Positions 34,953 to 48,691 of a stretch of DNA of 64,000 bases are shown piece by piece (the stretch's first letter is position 1; each line of letters starts with the position of its first letter). The notes below the pieces were generated by a model that had not been told where the DNA came from, made no database searches, and saw nothing but the letters and a program-made list of their open reading frames with translations. The translations under genes and the position numbers were made by a program. This stretch comes from Styela clava (taxonomy: Eukaryota > Chordata > Ascidiacea > Stolidobranchia > Styelidae), in assembly GCF_964204865.1 (NCBI RefSeq), contig NC_135255.1, positions 14,785,135-14,849,134 of the forward strand, given 5' to 3'.

Positions 34953-37324
34953 ATGATCGAAGTCATCAGTATTTTTCATATATTTCATAATTTTGAACAA
35001 TTGTTACCACTGGAGCCGTGGTTTGGCATCTTACTCCAAGAAGAAGTCGTGTTTTGAGTTTATTGGAAATAGGAGTCGAGGTTGGATTTTTGAACTTTTT
35101 GGAATAAGGAACCGACAGTAGCATGGTCGGCTAATCGGGAGTCAGAGAAGATTTTTTTAGGTAAAAACAAAAATAATAAAAACTTGTTTCTGTCCTAATT
35201 TGCTCTTGCTTTGCTTCGGACCCCGGTCTTTCTAAAGTTTTTGGAAAGATTGTCACGAATACATAAAAAGACGTGCTGGTGTTGTAATAATTCACCTTTC
35301 TTTGTATTTTAGTTATCTTTAGTTTGTCACATTTAAATTTTAAATTTTATTTAAAATTTGTTGAAACGTTTTATTCTTTAGTGTTGTTCATATAGGTAAC
35401 ATAACTAGTTGTCAACTCAGCATAAACGTATAGTTTCATATTTTATATTTCGTAGCCTAAAAATTACTTTGAATGACATCACAAATTCCGAGCAGTTTTT
35501 TTCATTGGTACTCCTCCTATTATGGGCTCGGAACCTTGCTATAAGCAGCCTTATAACAAGTTGAATTTGTAGATATATAGAACAGTATATTTGTTATTTA
35601 TATTTGTTAATCCTTGATGAATTGAACCGCACTCATTATACTACAATAATATGTAGTATAAAAATACCAAATATGTGGCAGCATATCAAATAGTGATTTA
35701 CCATAAAACCTCAATGTTACGCAATTTTTGTTTTCATTGGTGTAATCACAATTCTATCATTAACAGATTATAATTATATATATATTTCTGCGGAGTGTTT
35801 GTATGCAAATTAGATTTTATTTATAAATGAAACAAATATTGTTGAAACAAACTACTTGAATCGAGCTGTCTGGATTAAATTGTTTCTATTTTATTTATAA
35901 ACTTATATCTTCACTGTCTGCATGCTTTACCTTGTTAAACGTTTATGTATACTAATATATATAAATCTTGGTGTATTTAAAGAAAATATCTTGAGTATTG
36001 AACCTTCACGAATAGTCTAGTGAAGAATATGAATTAAAGACATTTTATAGGCATGCTACATTTAGGTCTGGATGTCTTATTGATTGTTTATATTATTATG
36101 AGATGGAAATTTCTTGAATTTTCCAAATCTCTTAACAGTAATGAAAACATGTAAATGTTTGAAAATAAATAATAATGGTTTTTTTTTTAGTGAGTTTACT
36201 TTCTGTCCAACCAGTCAACATAGTACGAATTTTCTTATGGCGAATGGAATGAATATATTTTGCATATAATTATTGTCAGTAAGCGTTTTGCGCACACACA
36301 ATATATATGTTGAAACCGCATGCATTGCTTAAATGTCGGGTCTTATAACAATAAAACACATTTTAGGTTTGCTATCAAATGAAATGGGAATATATATATA
36401 TAAATGATTCTGCAAAATAAATAAAATATTTTATTAGTTTAATTTTGTATTTTTCAAGGACGCAAAATGCGATGTTTCACTAAGATGAATTTTCATAATT
36501 CATTCTAGTTTTTACGCTTATTACCTAACTCCTTACGCTCCGAACAAGGTAATAAACAAGCAGTCGCCGATTTCTAACGATATGTAGGAATTTTTGTCGT
36601 TTTTCAGTAATTTCATCGAATGCCAGTTAACATTTTATAGTCAAGTCGAAAAAATATATATATACACACTTAGCGTCTTGTTTTAAAACACCCAGTGATG
36701 AAAGTTCGTGACCGCTCCAAAATGATTTTATGTTCCCCAATGCTCTCAATTCTGAACCAACATATTGGTTCAAAAACGACCATCATCTATTATCATTAAC
36801 TGAAACGAACGTCAATACTTCCGATAACTGGGATTTATTCAATATGAATAAATTAAAAACAGACCAAGTAACACATATGAAAACAAAAAGTCAACAAATA
36901 AACGAAGTCAGGACTAAAGATATGTATAATTTCGATAAAAAATGAGCTTTTGAGTTTTTATCTTCATGTTGATGTGTCGAAATTTGAAAAAAAAACATGT
37001 TACCGCTACGCTGATCACAATAGGTTATGGAAAGAAAATGTGTATAAAAGTAAAAAATACTGCAATACTGAAAACAATGTAGGCCTAAACGTTATGCAAA
37101 ATAATATAATATTAAAACACACCTTAAAGAAATAAATCGCATTGCAATGAAAAAAAGCAGTTCTGTAAGTTGCATTTTTCACAACTGTACACCTGAAGAC
37201 ACTAATTTTTGTACCAAATAAAATATAATACGGTCAGATTGACAAATACAAGCAAATTAGTAAAATATTTCAACATTAATTTTACGTTCAACTAATTAAC
37301 TTCTAATCCTTATGCTTATTATAT
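34953..37324. other. Intergenic between the convergent receptor genes
   Basis: AT-rich 3' flanks of the two receptor genes. AATAAA near 35175 could serve paralogue A. No other gene is seen; the Lys/Asn-rich open frames at 36730-37135 look like low-complexity AT-rich DNA. Confidence 0.5.
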
Positions 37325-39644
37325 TCATTTTGCTTCATTCAATTTAGGATTTATTGAAAGAGTTCCGTTATTATTTGAACTCACTGTAATGTGAGAAGCG
37401 TTTGAAATTGCTGCAGAAGTTCGCCTATCTCTTGCTGCCTTCGCTGAACTTCTCATTAATTTAGATTTAAGTTTACTTTTTGTGATATTGAACAATTTTG
37501 TACAAGCGCTACGAAATTCTTTACTTCTTATGTTATAAATAAAAAAGTTCAACAAGCTGTTTGAAATAAAAAGAATACAAAATATGATTTCTAAAGAAGT
37601 TACAAGAGTAAGAGTGTTTATGTTTAACTCAGCGGGATAAAATGTGTCGATTTCGGTGAGAACAAAATGTAGTCCTATCACAACAGACATTGGTAGAAGA
37701 CAGACTAAGTAAGCGACTACCATGATGGATAAAGTTTTGGCAAGTCGGTTTTCAACACTAATCGATCTCACTTTGGCGCCAGAAGATATCACCTTTGGTC
37801 TAGCCTTCGCGTTCTTTTTGGAAAACACATAAGTGGCGACGTGAGTGACTAACATACAAAATATCGGTATGACAAATGCAATTGCTAAGATTATCATTTC
37901 ACCGTCCCCAGATATAAAGACAAAAAGAGCAGCGATAAACCTGTACTCAAAATTAGGCAATACAATAGGGATTAGTGAAAACATGAGGGCCAGAACCCAT
38001 ACTGCTATTGATATCTTTATTGCCAGAGATTTTGCTGTGTATAAGTTGTATCGTAACGGTCGGAAAACGACCATAAATCGATCGAAACTTGCCATCACTA
38101 ATATGTATACGGAGACAGAGTTAGACCAAGTTGAAAAGAATCCGATAAAATTGAAATATCTGGAGTTAAAACTTCCAATATCCATCTTCGGTGACATACC
38201 GTCGTCTGTTTCTCGATGATGTAACAGCATGGACGGCATATAAGCTCGTTTCATTGTCTCTATAACAGTCGGGAAAACGAAAACTCCGATTAAGAGATCG
38301 GCAACTGCAAGAGAAATTTTGTAAATTCCTTGACTGTCTCTAAGTTTTTTGTTTTTCCAAAATACAATTAGGGCGATGGTGTTGGTTAAGGTACTTGCTA
38401 CACTCAGTAATCCAGCAACAACCATCAGTATGATAATGTTTGCTCGGCATCTGTCAAAAAATAAATATCATAAAATATGACATTCAAGAACATTTTATCA
38501 ATATATATACACAAGAATGAATGAATACATTACTTCGGCATCGCGTTATAAGATGGTATTATTAATTCGTTTCAGATCATCTGTTACATGAGATGCTTCA
38601 TAATTGATTCGAATATAACTCTATAGAACTCGTTTGAAATTTATTTCTATATATAAATTCATGGGAGATTTAATTTTCGGACACGAAATGGGATGACATT
38701 TGTTGTTGTCGTTTTCCAATTTTCAGTACTTAAAAAAGTTTGAAGACCCTAGAAACCTATTGTTTTTTTTTAAATTTTCTTTTTTATCTTGTGCGTTTTT
38801 TTTTTATGTTATAGCTAAAAAGTTAGACCAAATGAATCTAAATATCTTCAAGCACTCACCTAGCAGGCATGCATATCCATTCCGAAATATCATATCTCTT
38901 GAATGCATCAGATGTGAACCCGCACCAAACAATTCCGCACATAGGAGCTTGAGTTTCTTTCACTTCGAAATATCCTGCACAACTGTTGACATTAACCAAC
39001 GCTGCTTGAACACAAGTCTTTAACATTTCATCCAAGGTAAGAGTTGTTTGCTTAATCTGCTTCAGTAACGTTACTGTGGTGTCTCCGTTCGCAAGATCGG
39101 TGATATTTCCCGGATCAGTGTGGTTTATATTAACAGATCCTCCGTGTTTTAACAAAATTTCTGTAAGTGTGTTTTCACATTTGTCCATGAATTGAGATTC
39201 ATTACAAAACCGATCATACGTGAGGCTATTGAATTCCGTGAAGGCATAAGTTCTTGCATCACATTCATTGTTAAATTGAGAGCATTGTAGATCACGCAAA
39301 GCCCTCAAGAAGTCACTTAAATGCACCAGTACCCCCGTCCATGCTTGTCGGAAGGAGATATCAATTTCATTACAGCAAAATCTCCGATCTTCGTCGTTAG
39401 TGATAGTCGTAAAATTCATATCGTGGGAGCAGTTCAGTCTTTCCCTTTGAAGTTTGATCGAACCATTTTGTACCCCGTTGTAAAACGCCGCAATGTGACT
39501 TGATAATTCTCTTTCAGGGTTGAACATTTTCTTAATGTAATCATTTTTTGGAGTCGGTTTAATTTCCTCACTTACGCAGAAACCAACTAGGATAAAACCG
39601 CAACAGAACATTCGCAATAGATCGAACTCCATCTTTACCGGCAT
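37325..39644 (-). CDS. Cys-rich-ectodomain rhodopsin-like GPCR, paralogue B (two exons)
   Basis: Exons 39644-38860 and 38450-37325 join in phase 2 (GCTAG|GTGAGT, TTTTGACAG|A) to give 636 residues. The N-terminal signal sequence covers about residues 8-25. Ectodomain cysteines lie at 72, 90, 91, 121, 128, 147, 156, 211, 222, 236, 241, 258 and 263. From the CC pair onward their spacing equals that of paralogue A except between 211 and 236, where one extra Cys (222) also occurs. The seven-helix part has SLAVADLLIG, DRF in place of DRY (385-387), a TM6 Cys-Leu-Leu-Pro without Trp, and NSLLNFFIYN in TM7, followed by a basic tail. As in paralogue A, TM3 and loop 2 lack the usual disulfide cysteines. 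Intron position and phase match paralogue A, so the pair arose by inverted local duplication. Confidence 0.88.
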
Positions 39645-40576
39645 AACACACTAAACTGTAAATAATATGACCACGTAATTAGAGCAAAACTTCTCAGACA
39701 ATTCTGTTCTAAATTTGACACAAAGAAAGAAATGTTTTTCAAAGAAATCTTAATATATGAAAGGCCTAATTTTAATAGCAATTCCAAGATTTTCGTTGTA
39801 CAAAATGCTAAACGTAGACTAAATATGACTTACAATTATATCATGTCATGATTTTCTCAGCATAGCATACGTCATGTGATTGCAAAATTTGATAGATGCT
39901 TGTTTATAGAACATATGTATCAATCGTTCAACGATCTGTTCTCGCTTATCACGCAAGTCAGATGAAATCACGAATAAAATACGTATAGGTATAAGTTGAA
40001 TTGGAACGATATCCCACAAGTTAACCTTCAAAACGTTCCATGAGCCTGGACTTCTAGGTTAAAACACTGCTCTGAAGTGCACGGACGACATTTTGTAATA
40101 TATCATACGCCTTTAAAAAAAACGTTGAAAAGTTATTTTTTGTAAAAATAAATAGCTGTCTGTCAAATTTTCTGTCTTTCTGGTCATATACCCGTCTAAA
40201 TTATTGTTCCTTGTCAGATCACATACTATCTCAGTGTTGTAAGTAATCGAGTATACTTTATAAACTGGTGAGATACTGCATGCCTATCCATAAAAAGTTA
40301 ATTTTGAGCACATATTAAACGACTGTATTCACTTTTTTATTAGCTGCATCTTGTTATATCTGCAGCAGAAACAATAAACGTAGCAATTGTTGAATTGAGA
40401 GCTTACAGTGAACTAAAGTTCGACCCCGTATTCAAATCTATTTTTAAAACTAATATGCAAAGTCGTGAATTCAACACATGACGCCGATAACAAAAACAAA
40501 ATTGAAATATTCGCGTGGTATTACTCGCCACAGTTGACTACATGAACCGTGGCAGTACTGACATTGCACGAAAAAA
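39645..40576. other. Upstream region of receptor paralogue B
   Basis: Promoter and 5' untranslated sequence of paralogue B should be here. No element could be assigned. Confidence 0.4.
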
Positions 40577-40749
40577 GGTACTCCCGAAGAATGTGAACCA
40601 AGATGGCGGACTCCGGAACGTAGTATGTGTACCAGGTTAGGGTTAGGCCATAATATTATAGAGTATTTGTACCTGAAATTATGGCATAACCTGGTACACA
40701 TACTACGTTCCGGTGTCCGCCATTTTAGTTCACATACTTCGGGAGTACC
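40577..40749. mobile_element. Foldback MITE, 173 bp, near-perfect palindrome
   Basis: It starts GGTACTCCCGAAGAATGTGA and ends with the complement TTCACATACTTCGGGAGTACC. Arms of roughly 75-80 bp include AAGATGGCGGACTCCGGAAC and GTGTACCAGGTTAGGGTTAG. Only a short loop separates them, making this the most symmetrical copy of the family. Confidence 0.9.
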
Positions 40750-43700
40750 CGAGAAAAAAACATATAGTAATCGCACAACAAATTTGTATTATATATATAT
40801 GTGTGTCTCAGAATAACAAGTTTCGGATTGAAATCGCATATTTATATTTTTTTCTATTTATAAAATGCTTCACCTTATTTTCTAAAAAATGTTCCCACTC
40901 AAATTAAATTCGACCATTCTACTTTCATTTTACCTTCTTTACTCCACATAGATGCGTTAGATGAAAAATAATCCGAATACTTTAAAATAGACAAAGTAAC
41001 TTAAAATTCTTTTTATACTCGAACTTGAAGCCAGCCCGAAAAACGTTTAATTGACACTGTCAATAACGAATCTTGTTTTTATAACTCAAACAGTAATGGA
41101 CTTTCAAATATAAAATACCATATGGACTATAAATAAATAATTTAGTCATATTCATGGAAAGCAAAACTTTTTTTTTTTTGTAATCAAACAGCCCGAATGA
41201 TCTGAATTTAAATGAAACCACTCATATATATAGGGTACTTAATAGTATCGACCACCTCACCATATTTGTGAATTTTGATAGGTATATTCTTAAAAGATTC
41301 CTACCATTCCCAACTCTTCAGCTACTCACAAAGTATTCTGATAAAAAAAACTTCACAAAGAGATTTGTACATCTGTATATAAACGTTGACGTTCAGCAAA
41401 TTAGCCTAACAACTCTAATGTTAATAAATTGAATCTTAATAAATTCTCGAAATAGCTGCTACGTTATGTTTAATTCAGTTTAGTTTGAGATTTCTCGCTA
41501 TTCTAACAGAAAATTTCGTACGAAACTTGAATTTTCAAATGAGCAATGCAATTTTCATTTGAAATATTGGAATCAACATTACGAATCGGACGTAAATTTA
41601 TTGTCGAAACTTCTTGCCATCATTACGGATAAAACCCTTAACTTTCTAGAAACACATTACTAATAAAAAGGAGATCTTCTGAATTGTGTTTTTTTTTTGC
41701 GCGATGTTTTTGTGTAAACAGATCTTACGTAATATATAGGTATCGTGGGGGAAAAAACTTCACTGAATGTCGGACAAAATGTTCTATATTAAAATTCAAA
41801 ATTTCGTTTGAGGATAGCCGACGAAACGCATATAAAGTTAGTTAAAATCACAGACATTTCAAAGAAATATAATCCATATAAAATTACTAAGTTATTCATA
41901 ATTCTAGTAGAAAAAGAATTTTAGACAAAAAATAACGAATGGACTGCCCAGAAATTAGTTAATGAACTTATGCACATATATTCATATGTTATCAGTTAAG
42001 TTAGAGAAGGCAAAATTTACTATATTTTTTCAAAAGCGTATTTTCCGTTTGAAATTGCATACAATAACTCGATGTAAGTTTTGGGGATCAAAGCCAAGAT
42101 AAATTGAGCAACTGATATGATCTCCCACAATAAATCAGGGTATCGAATGTGAGCAATAAAATTTCGCTTTGTCATGTGATATTATAGGCTATTTTGAAAT
42201 GGATTGTTGCAATTATATTAAAGAAATATATTTTTTTAAAACGTTGCCACCTAACCATCACCGCTGGCTAGAATTATTGTTGCGAGACTGATATATATTA
42301 TAGAATCATGGGCTCGCATGATGAAACATGGATGGCTTATTCACATCGTAAAAATGAAATTTTAGCCTTTTATACAGAACTCCAACATTACATTAGAAAC
42401 TGTAAATGGTGGTTTTCTACCCTTCGAACCTCTTTATTTTTCTACAAGTATAATAAGTACGTATACGAGAAAGACATATTACGATTATCTATAAATAAAA
42501 TACAGTTTCGTTTTTATTTTGTATAATGGAACTTTCCAAGTATGGAAACGAAACTATTTAGTCACAAAAGTTATAAATATTTGAACATCACACCGGGAGA
42601 AAAATATTGACTCAGAGTATGAAATTTAAACTATCTTGAACCTGATCTCGAAGGTGTGATTTATAGAATCTTAGTTGATATAGCGTTGAACTGGAGACAA
42701 AATTAAACAGACCAACAACAGTTGGCCACCCGTGAATGTCGCGACTCATATCAGTATCTGTATAGAAATACTTTTGTACCTGCATGCACTTCTTCTTGAA
42801 GAATAAGGTTACAACTCAAGCAGAAATATTTCTATTTCTTCATTAGTTGATATAAGTCGCAATTTCACATTTAATTTTTACGAGTAAACCCAACTCGGGT
42901 TTTACGGATACAATGAATTTTTGGTATAAGTCGAGGCTTTGAGTAAGCAAGTAAAATAAATGCTAAGCGATCACAAGGAAGGAATTATTATTTAATACAC
43001 AACTCAACTGTTCTATAATGCAATCCGATGAAGAATACTGGTAGCTAGAGCTACATTCCATTTTTGCTTTATATGAATCATCTTTATAGTTCGCCCTTTA
43101 AATGCTGGGAAGTTTTGTGTCTAACATTAACAGCACATTTAAGCATTGATCATACATAAACAGGAATGATTTTCGGGTTGCAATATGTTTTGTATTTTTT
43201 GTACAAGGATTTGATAAACTCAATGCCGATGTGTCATTGTCGATATGACGTCAAAAATCGCAGAGGCAGCACATTTCTCCCATTATTTTCGTAAGCTGAT
43301 ATTCACACTGCACTATAATCAACTGTATACATCATATATTATTGAGAGCATATTTTTTCACACTAAAATGTTTATACCCCTCTAATTTTTATCGCTTCGT
43401 TTGTGCTCTTACTTTCGAACAATGTTCATTAACAACAATAATCATTCACCTAGGCTGGTTATCGGTGTACGACGAAACATATTTGCAGATTTATTATAAA
43501 CATTGAAGCTATTATAACTCGTTTTTAATTAAATAATGTTACGTAATATAGTAAAATCTCTTAATTTTACTACTACCATATCTCCAAAATAACGCAGAAC
43601 ACGGGATAATGTGTCTGAAAGAAAATTACAGCGAATATGTTATTTGTACAATTGGCGGAAAACCGACCACTTGTTAATTACCACCTTAAGGCTAACAAAT

Positions 43701-45954
43701 TGTTCAAATGTACATTCAAGACAAAAATTATACCTAATTTATGATTTCCTGGATAGTTGCACTTGATGTTTACATAAAACGTGTCGAAAAATTTAAAAAT
43801 AGGTAATGATTGGTGTTATGTTCATTGGCGACTTTTTCACTTTCGGGTAGTTATGCTGAGACACCTAATCATTAATCAATTTAGTAACCAATGTATTCAA
43901 AAGTAGAATTTGGTCTTTTAGATCTACAGTATTCTAATCTGAACTCATGGCACGTATAGTTGGAGATGAGTTCGTCATATTTAGACCTGATTTCAACACG
44001 AATCAAAACAGCAGTATTTGACCTGAATTAAGAGGGCCCTGCTTCAAAACCGATATTATATGCAGACAAACACTTGAACGCTATACAGTTAAATGGTGCT
44101 TCGTGAAATATACTCGTTCATCGACCCGAGCAGCCATATGCAATACAAGCATTATTTCTGTTCGGAAAAATAATTTTGGTCGACACGGATGGTTTTAAGC
44201 GAAGCACCGGAAATTGTTCAGGGATCAATTTGCGAATTACTACTTTTAGGCGTGCGAGCTAATGAAATGTAGGCTATATAATAAGCGGGAAATAGGCTGA
44301 AATTATGCAAAATATTCTAAGCGAAAGCGTAGCTTTTAACCTGAAGAGTTGATGACCTGTGAGTAATCGCAAATACATTATCCGAACACATTGTTATAAG
44401 TCCGTGCGCAAGAGGAAACCACGGGTTTATTTCAATTTTATCATCAATATTAGAAAACATAATCCTGTCGATAAATTACCTGTCTATGACATTGCGAGCT
44501 AGTGAAATATCATTCTTTAGAAATTAGATCATCTGTGTGAAACTATCATCCACAGCTTTAATATGCCGTTGAGTTCTATTTTTCTCAATTTTCGAAATAT
44601 CCTAAAATGCTATCCATCATGATAAACATCCACTATTACTGAAAACGACTAACGAACTATCGGGCGACTTATAATCTAGACATAGTATGACGGATTGACA
44701 AATATGCAACAATTCCTACTCTTTCCGAAACCTAAGTTAATACTGCACTGAGATATCCTCCCAAAACCGATTACCCATAAACCTATTCACGAATTTTTTA
44801 AAGACGGTTATATATCACAGCCATAATTACGGATATTGCACTATTTCTTCGGCTAAAAGAAGTAAACTGTATGATGTGCTCACTGCATACAGTCGAGGCA
44901 TATATATATGCGTAGGTAAAAGTAAGAACAATTCAATGGATGGTCAAATAGGTGTGCAATGTGCGAATCGAACAGACATCCGTGTTTAAATAATTTGGTA
45001 CTGTATCTAACTCAATTATATTTTCAGAATCGAAATTTTGAACAATATTAATAGCTTATTTCAACAAACATTGCCTATATTCATTAAATACAAATTGGCA
45101 TTTTTGAGATTCAGAATTTGACAGGATCTTTTTAATCATTTTATTCGGATTAGTAAAATTTCGAGAGAAGTAAATCGAAATATATTTAACATACGGACAT
45201 GAAGCCACGACGAATGACAGGCAAATCTCTAGGATAAAGAACTGCGCCGATGTCGAAACAAACTAGACATGCCTAAAGTAGTTCAAACGATTTCTATAAG
45301 ATGTTGATTTATACCTTGAAAATTTTAATAAATCATATATTATAACTAATTTTACGTGATTAGCAACTTTACTTCATTGTCTTATTAAATTCTAATCCCG
45401 ACTTAATTGAACGGAAAGTCAAGTCGGCTAGCTGTAAGTTTCATTCCCAGTATGAATCCAGTTATAATACAACATTCAATCGTTACTGATACATCATACA
45501 TGGCAACAAGATAACAGCAGACAAACGCCGCGATTTTGCTCCGTACCCATCAAGTCCTCAAGCGGTTGCCAACCACGCTGAACTTTGTAGGTGAGTTGCA
45601 ACGGTAAAGGTTTTCGACTGCCGATTCACATTTCAGATGCAATCCTTGGTACAAACGTAAAGTCGTTCGTTGACAGTTGTTTTTTCCTCTATCATCCAGA
45701 ATCGACAAACTATAAACAAGGTATTTATTAGAGGAGCAGAAGAAAAAAATAATGACAAATCCTTATTGAAGAAAGTCAATTCGTTAAATGTCTGGTTTTA
45801 CAATCTTTTGTATGAAACAAAGTTTTGACGCACTGAATAAATACTAGCCACCAACAGTGCCGTTCAACTATATTTCAGGGAAAATTAAAAAAAAACAGGA
45901 CCCCAGTCCCCAAACAGTTCCAACTACACGAAACTAAATACCACGTTAACCTCC
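40750..45954. other. Intergenic, no gene seen
   Basis: About 5 kb of AT-rich DNA with no supportable exon, RNA gene or paired repeat ends. Confidence 0.5.
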
Positions 45955-46022
45955 GGTGCCTCGAAAATGTCGTGTCCCACTTCCCAATGGAACCAGTGGC
46001 ACACAACATTTTCGAGACACCC
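45955..46022. repeat. 68-bp hairpin-forming inverted repeat
   Basis: The left arm GGTGCCTCGAAAATGTCGTG and right arm CACAACATTTTCGAGACACC are complementary over about 28 bp with a few mismatches, around a short loop (CCCAATGGAACC region). It could be a small MITE or a transcribed hairpin. Confidence 0.7.
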
Positions 46023-47144
46023 CAGATTGTGTAGTGATTTATTACGCACAGAAATTTTAAAATGAATACATTCACCTATGAACATTGAACTTATCTTGGT
46101 CAGTTTTTGGGTCTAATGCAAGCCAGTTTTACAGCTAAACTGACGCCTGATTATTACCTAATAGGGATATTCCAAATAGAAACAGGCATTTACCAATGTC
46201 GTATTTTCTGACTCGGGCATTGTTGAACTATTTGATATCGAGTAAAAAGTAGAATCGCATTATAAAAACCGCGAAATATTCGTAAAAAGTACCGAGAAAA
46301 TACGTTAGAAAAATTCGTCATGTGGAATATAACTCTGCAATTCGGAATTTTTCGTAGAAGTGAGCGATTTCACCTTTTTTAATCGCTTTGGTAGTTAGAT
46401 GAGTTCAAACTTTTGTTGTTATTTCCGATATAGAAATGTTGGAACTGCATTGCTAACTTGGGCTGATTTTTTATCGGGTAATAAAATATTATTATCCTAT
46501 CAACGCTTATCAGCTAGGTCTTAAATTTATTAGATACAAAGAAGCAAATCAACGAACCAACTTCGATTACTCGTACGTTTTATCGTCTATTTCGATACAG
46601 ATGGCGGGGTCTTTGTAACCATTTCCTGTGATTATTAGCCAAATACAGAATCAAAGGTGAATAAAGTGTGTATCTGTAGTCAAAGCGTGATTTTCAATAA
46701 AACTAAACCCCGAAAATTTCCGCGCATACATTTCTCAGGATAAACATTTTTTGGCCTCGAAACGAAAGCACTTCAATAATAACGGTATAATGGAAACAAG
46801 TGCGACACGTGAAACACCAGATATGTACAGCGGTGTTGACACTATCAGCTTTGCGATGATAAAATAACGTATCAAGCCAGTTATCCGCCATTCAACCCAA
46901 AATTATCACGGATTATTCGCAACCGGGATATTTTGAATTTTGTTATCACTGTTGGACTTTAAACAGTCGAAACACAATCTGAGAATTTGTGTACGAATTT
47001 GTCATCAAATCGTTATCAAAAATAAAGATATCAGTACAAACAAACAACAGTTTGGTTAAAAAGGTACATTTGTTAATATTGTACTTTGAAAACGCTTGTT
47101 AACTTTTTATTATTATCAACAGATCGATCTTGGACGAATTATGA
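46023..47144. other. Intergenic, no gene seen
   Basis: AT-rich sequence without recognisable features. Confidence 0.5.
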
Positions 47145-47522
47145 TCAACAACAGTGTTGGACGAAATTGATGAAAATGTAGACAATCATGATAAGGTGGA
47201 TATTGTTGTAAGCGGTCTGGCAAGGAATTGAGTCTTCGGAGCCATATTCTTTGGTACAGTATTTTTCACTACATTGATAACAAAAGATATCCCAAAAGAT
47301 TTTTGAGTTAGGAAGACTAATGCCGGAAAAGTTACTTTTTATATCAGGAGAAATGACTTTCAAAACTTGCAGCATATATTCGCGGAAAAATTCGCCTTTA
47401 ACACACGGGCGATTCTTTTTAACGATGTTGCGAGCTACAATATAACTGGCCAATAACGTAAATTCACTTTTATTTAACATTTTTTTGAACATTTTTGTTT
47501 GACGTTTGTATGAATTTAGCAA
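47145..47522 (-). pseudogene. hAT-transposase-derived fragment (ZBED5/GTF2IRD2/EPM2AIP1-like)
   Basis: The 125-codon frame contains FTLLASYIVARNIVKKNRP, then CVKGEFFREYMLQVL and SGISLPNSKI. This matches the A-S-Y-x-x-A-x-x-I-A-K-x-x-K-P-F-x-x-G-E-F...I-S-L-S pattern after the BED finger in hAT-derived proteins of the ZBED5, GTF2IRD2 and EPM2AIP1 group. The frame ends soon after that motif and neither the BED finger nor the RNase H-like catalytic core is visible. It is therefore a fragment of an old transposase gene. Confidence 0.6.
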
Positions 47523-48109
47523 TGAATTAAATTTTGAAATACGCGCGTCAACTGATCATAATCTGAAGAATGCTTCGTCTCTTAATGACGGCTAATGTTG
47601 TATTCCTTCAGAACTGGAATATTTTGTTGGCCAAGAAGACAAATCGCTGAAGTTTTATTCTATTCAATAAAAAATATGAACGCTGCCATTCATCTAAAAA
47701 TCGTCTGTTTTTTGTGTCTAGTTTCCGTTTTGTGACATCTTCAAGCTTTCTTAATACCGCTGATACTTAAAATACTGTCGTATGTAATCCTAATGCTGGT
47801 ACGTATACAAAAGATATCGGTGTAATTGAATAGTTACGAAATACTCGTGCTTAAACTGTGATAATGGTGTAACAATTGACGGTATCTAAAACGCGAAAAG
47901 GTAAACACAAAAAGTGTTAAACGTATTAGTATTTATTTGCAGTTAAAATTCAACCATTTCACTTAAGTTCGGCGGGCCATTTCAAGCCGTTACGCGGACC
48001 GCGGAAAGTGAAATTTTAGGATTAGGTGTTCACCCCCTATAGGGGAGTGTAGGGAAATCACTGTGTTACACGCTTATGTTCTAATCTGAACCATTGCCCT
48101 GACTCCACA
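47523..48109. other. Intergenic, no gene seen
   Basis: AT-rich, with a short GC-richer patch near 47970-48060 (GCGGACCGCGGAAAG) that may be part of an older repeat; related CCGCGGACCGG sequence occurs near 51400. Confidence 0.4.
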
Positions 48110-48691
48110 TAGGGGAAAGTGGGGAAGGTTGGGACACTTTTTTTCTTTTTCATATTTTGAGCCCTTTATTCTGCACATTCATATGACTTTGCGGGATTAA
48201 TGCAGAGAGGGGTAAATGTAGTTTGTATTCAGCGACTAAGAAATTCCCTTGCGACACACATCTTACCACCAAAATGCTTTGAAAAACGTTTGTCAAGTGT
48301 CCCACTGTACCCCACTTGTGGGGCACATTCGGACAGACCCTGGGGCACAATGGGTCATTCTGTTAAAATTCAACGAAGTATGCCCTTAAAAATAAGCAAT
48401 CAATCAGCATAATCGTCTAAAGAACAGGGAGACCTCAAATTTGAAGATTTAAGATTTTTAAAATCAATGTTCAACCGAAATATTTCAGATATTTTACCAA
48501 AAAATTCGCTTACAAATTAAATTATTTTCTAATCCGAATCTAAATATGGAAATATTTTTGATTCTCGAATATATTTCATATTGGACCATGAGTCGAAAGA
48601 TACCATAATGTTACATAAAAATACAACGCATCCATCCACTCGCCAACGTTTTAAATATTTCACAGTGGACTATAGCTGAAAGATATTAGAC

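Noticed and set aside
36730-37135. Two plus-strand open frames rich in Lys and Asn between the receptors
   Set aside because: Composition follows base content; no motif, and they lie in the shared 3' flank of the receptor genes.
37845-38219. 124-codon plus-strand frame antisense to receptor B
   Set aside because: Shadow of the receptor helices on the other strand.
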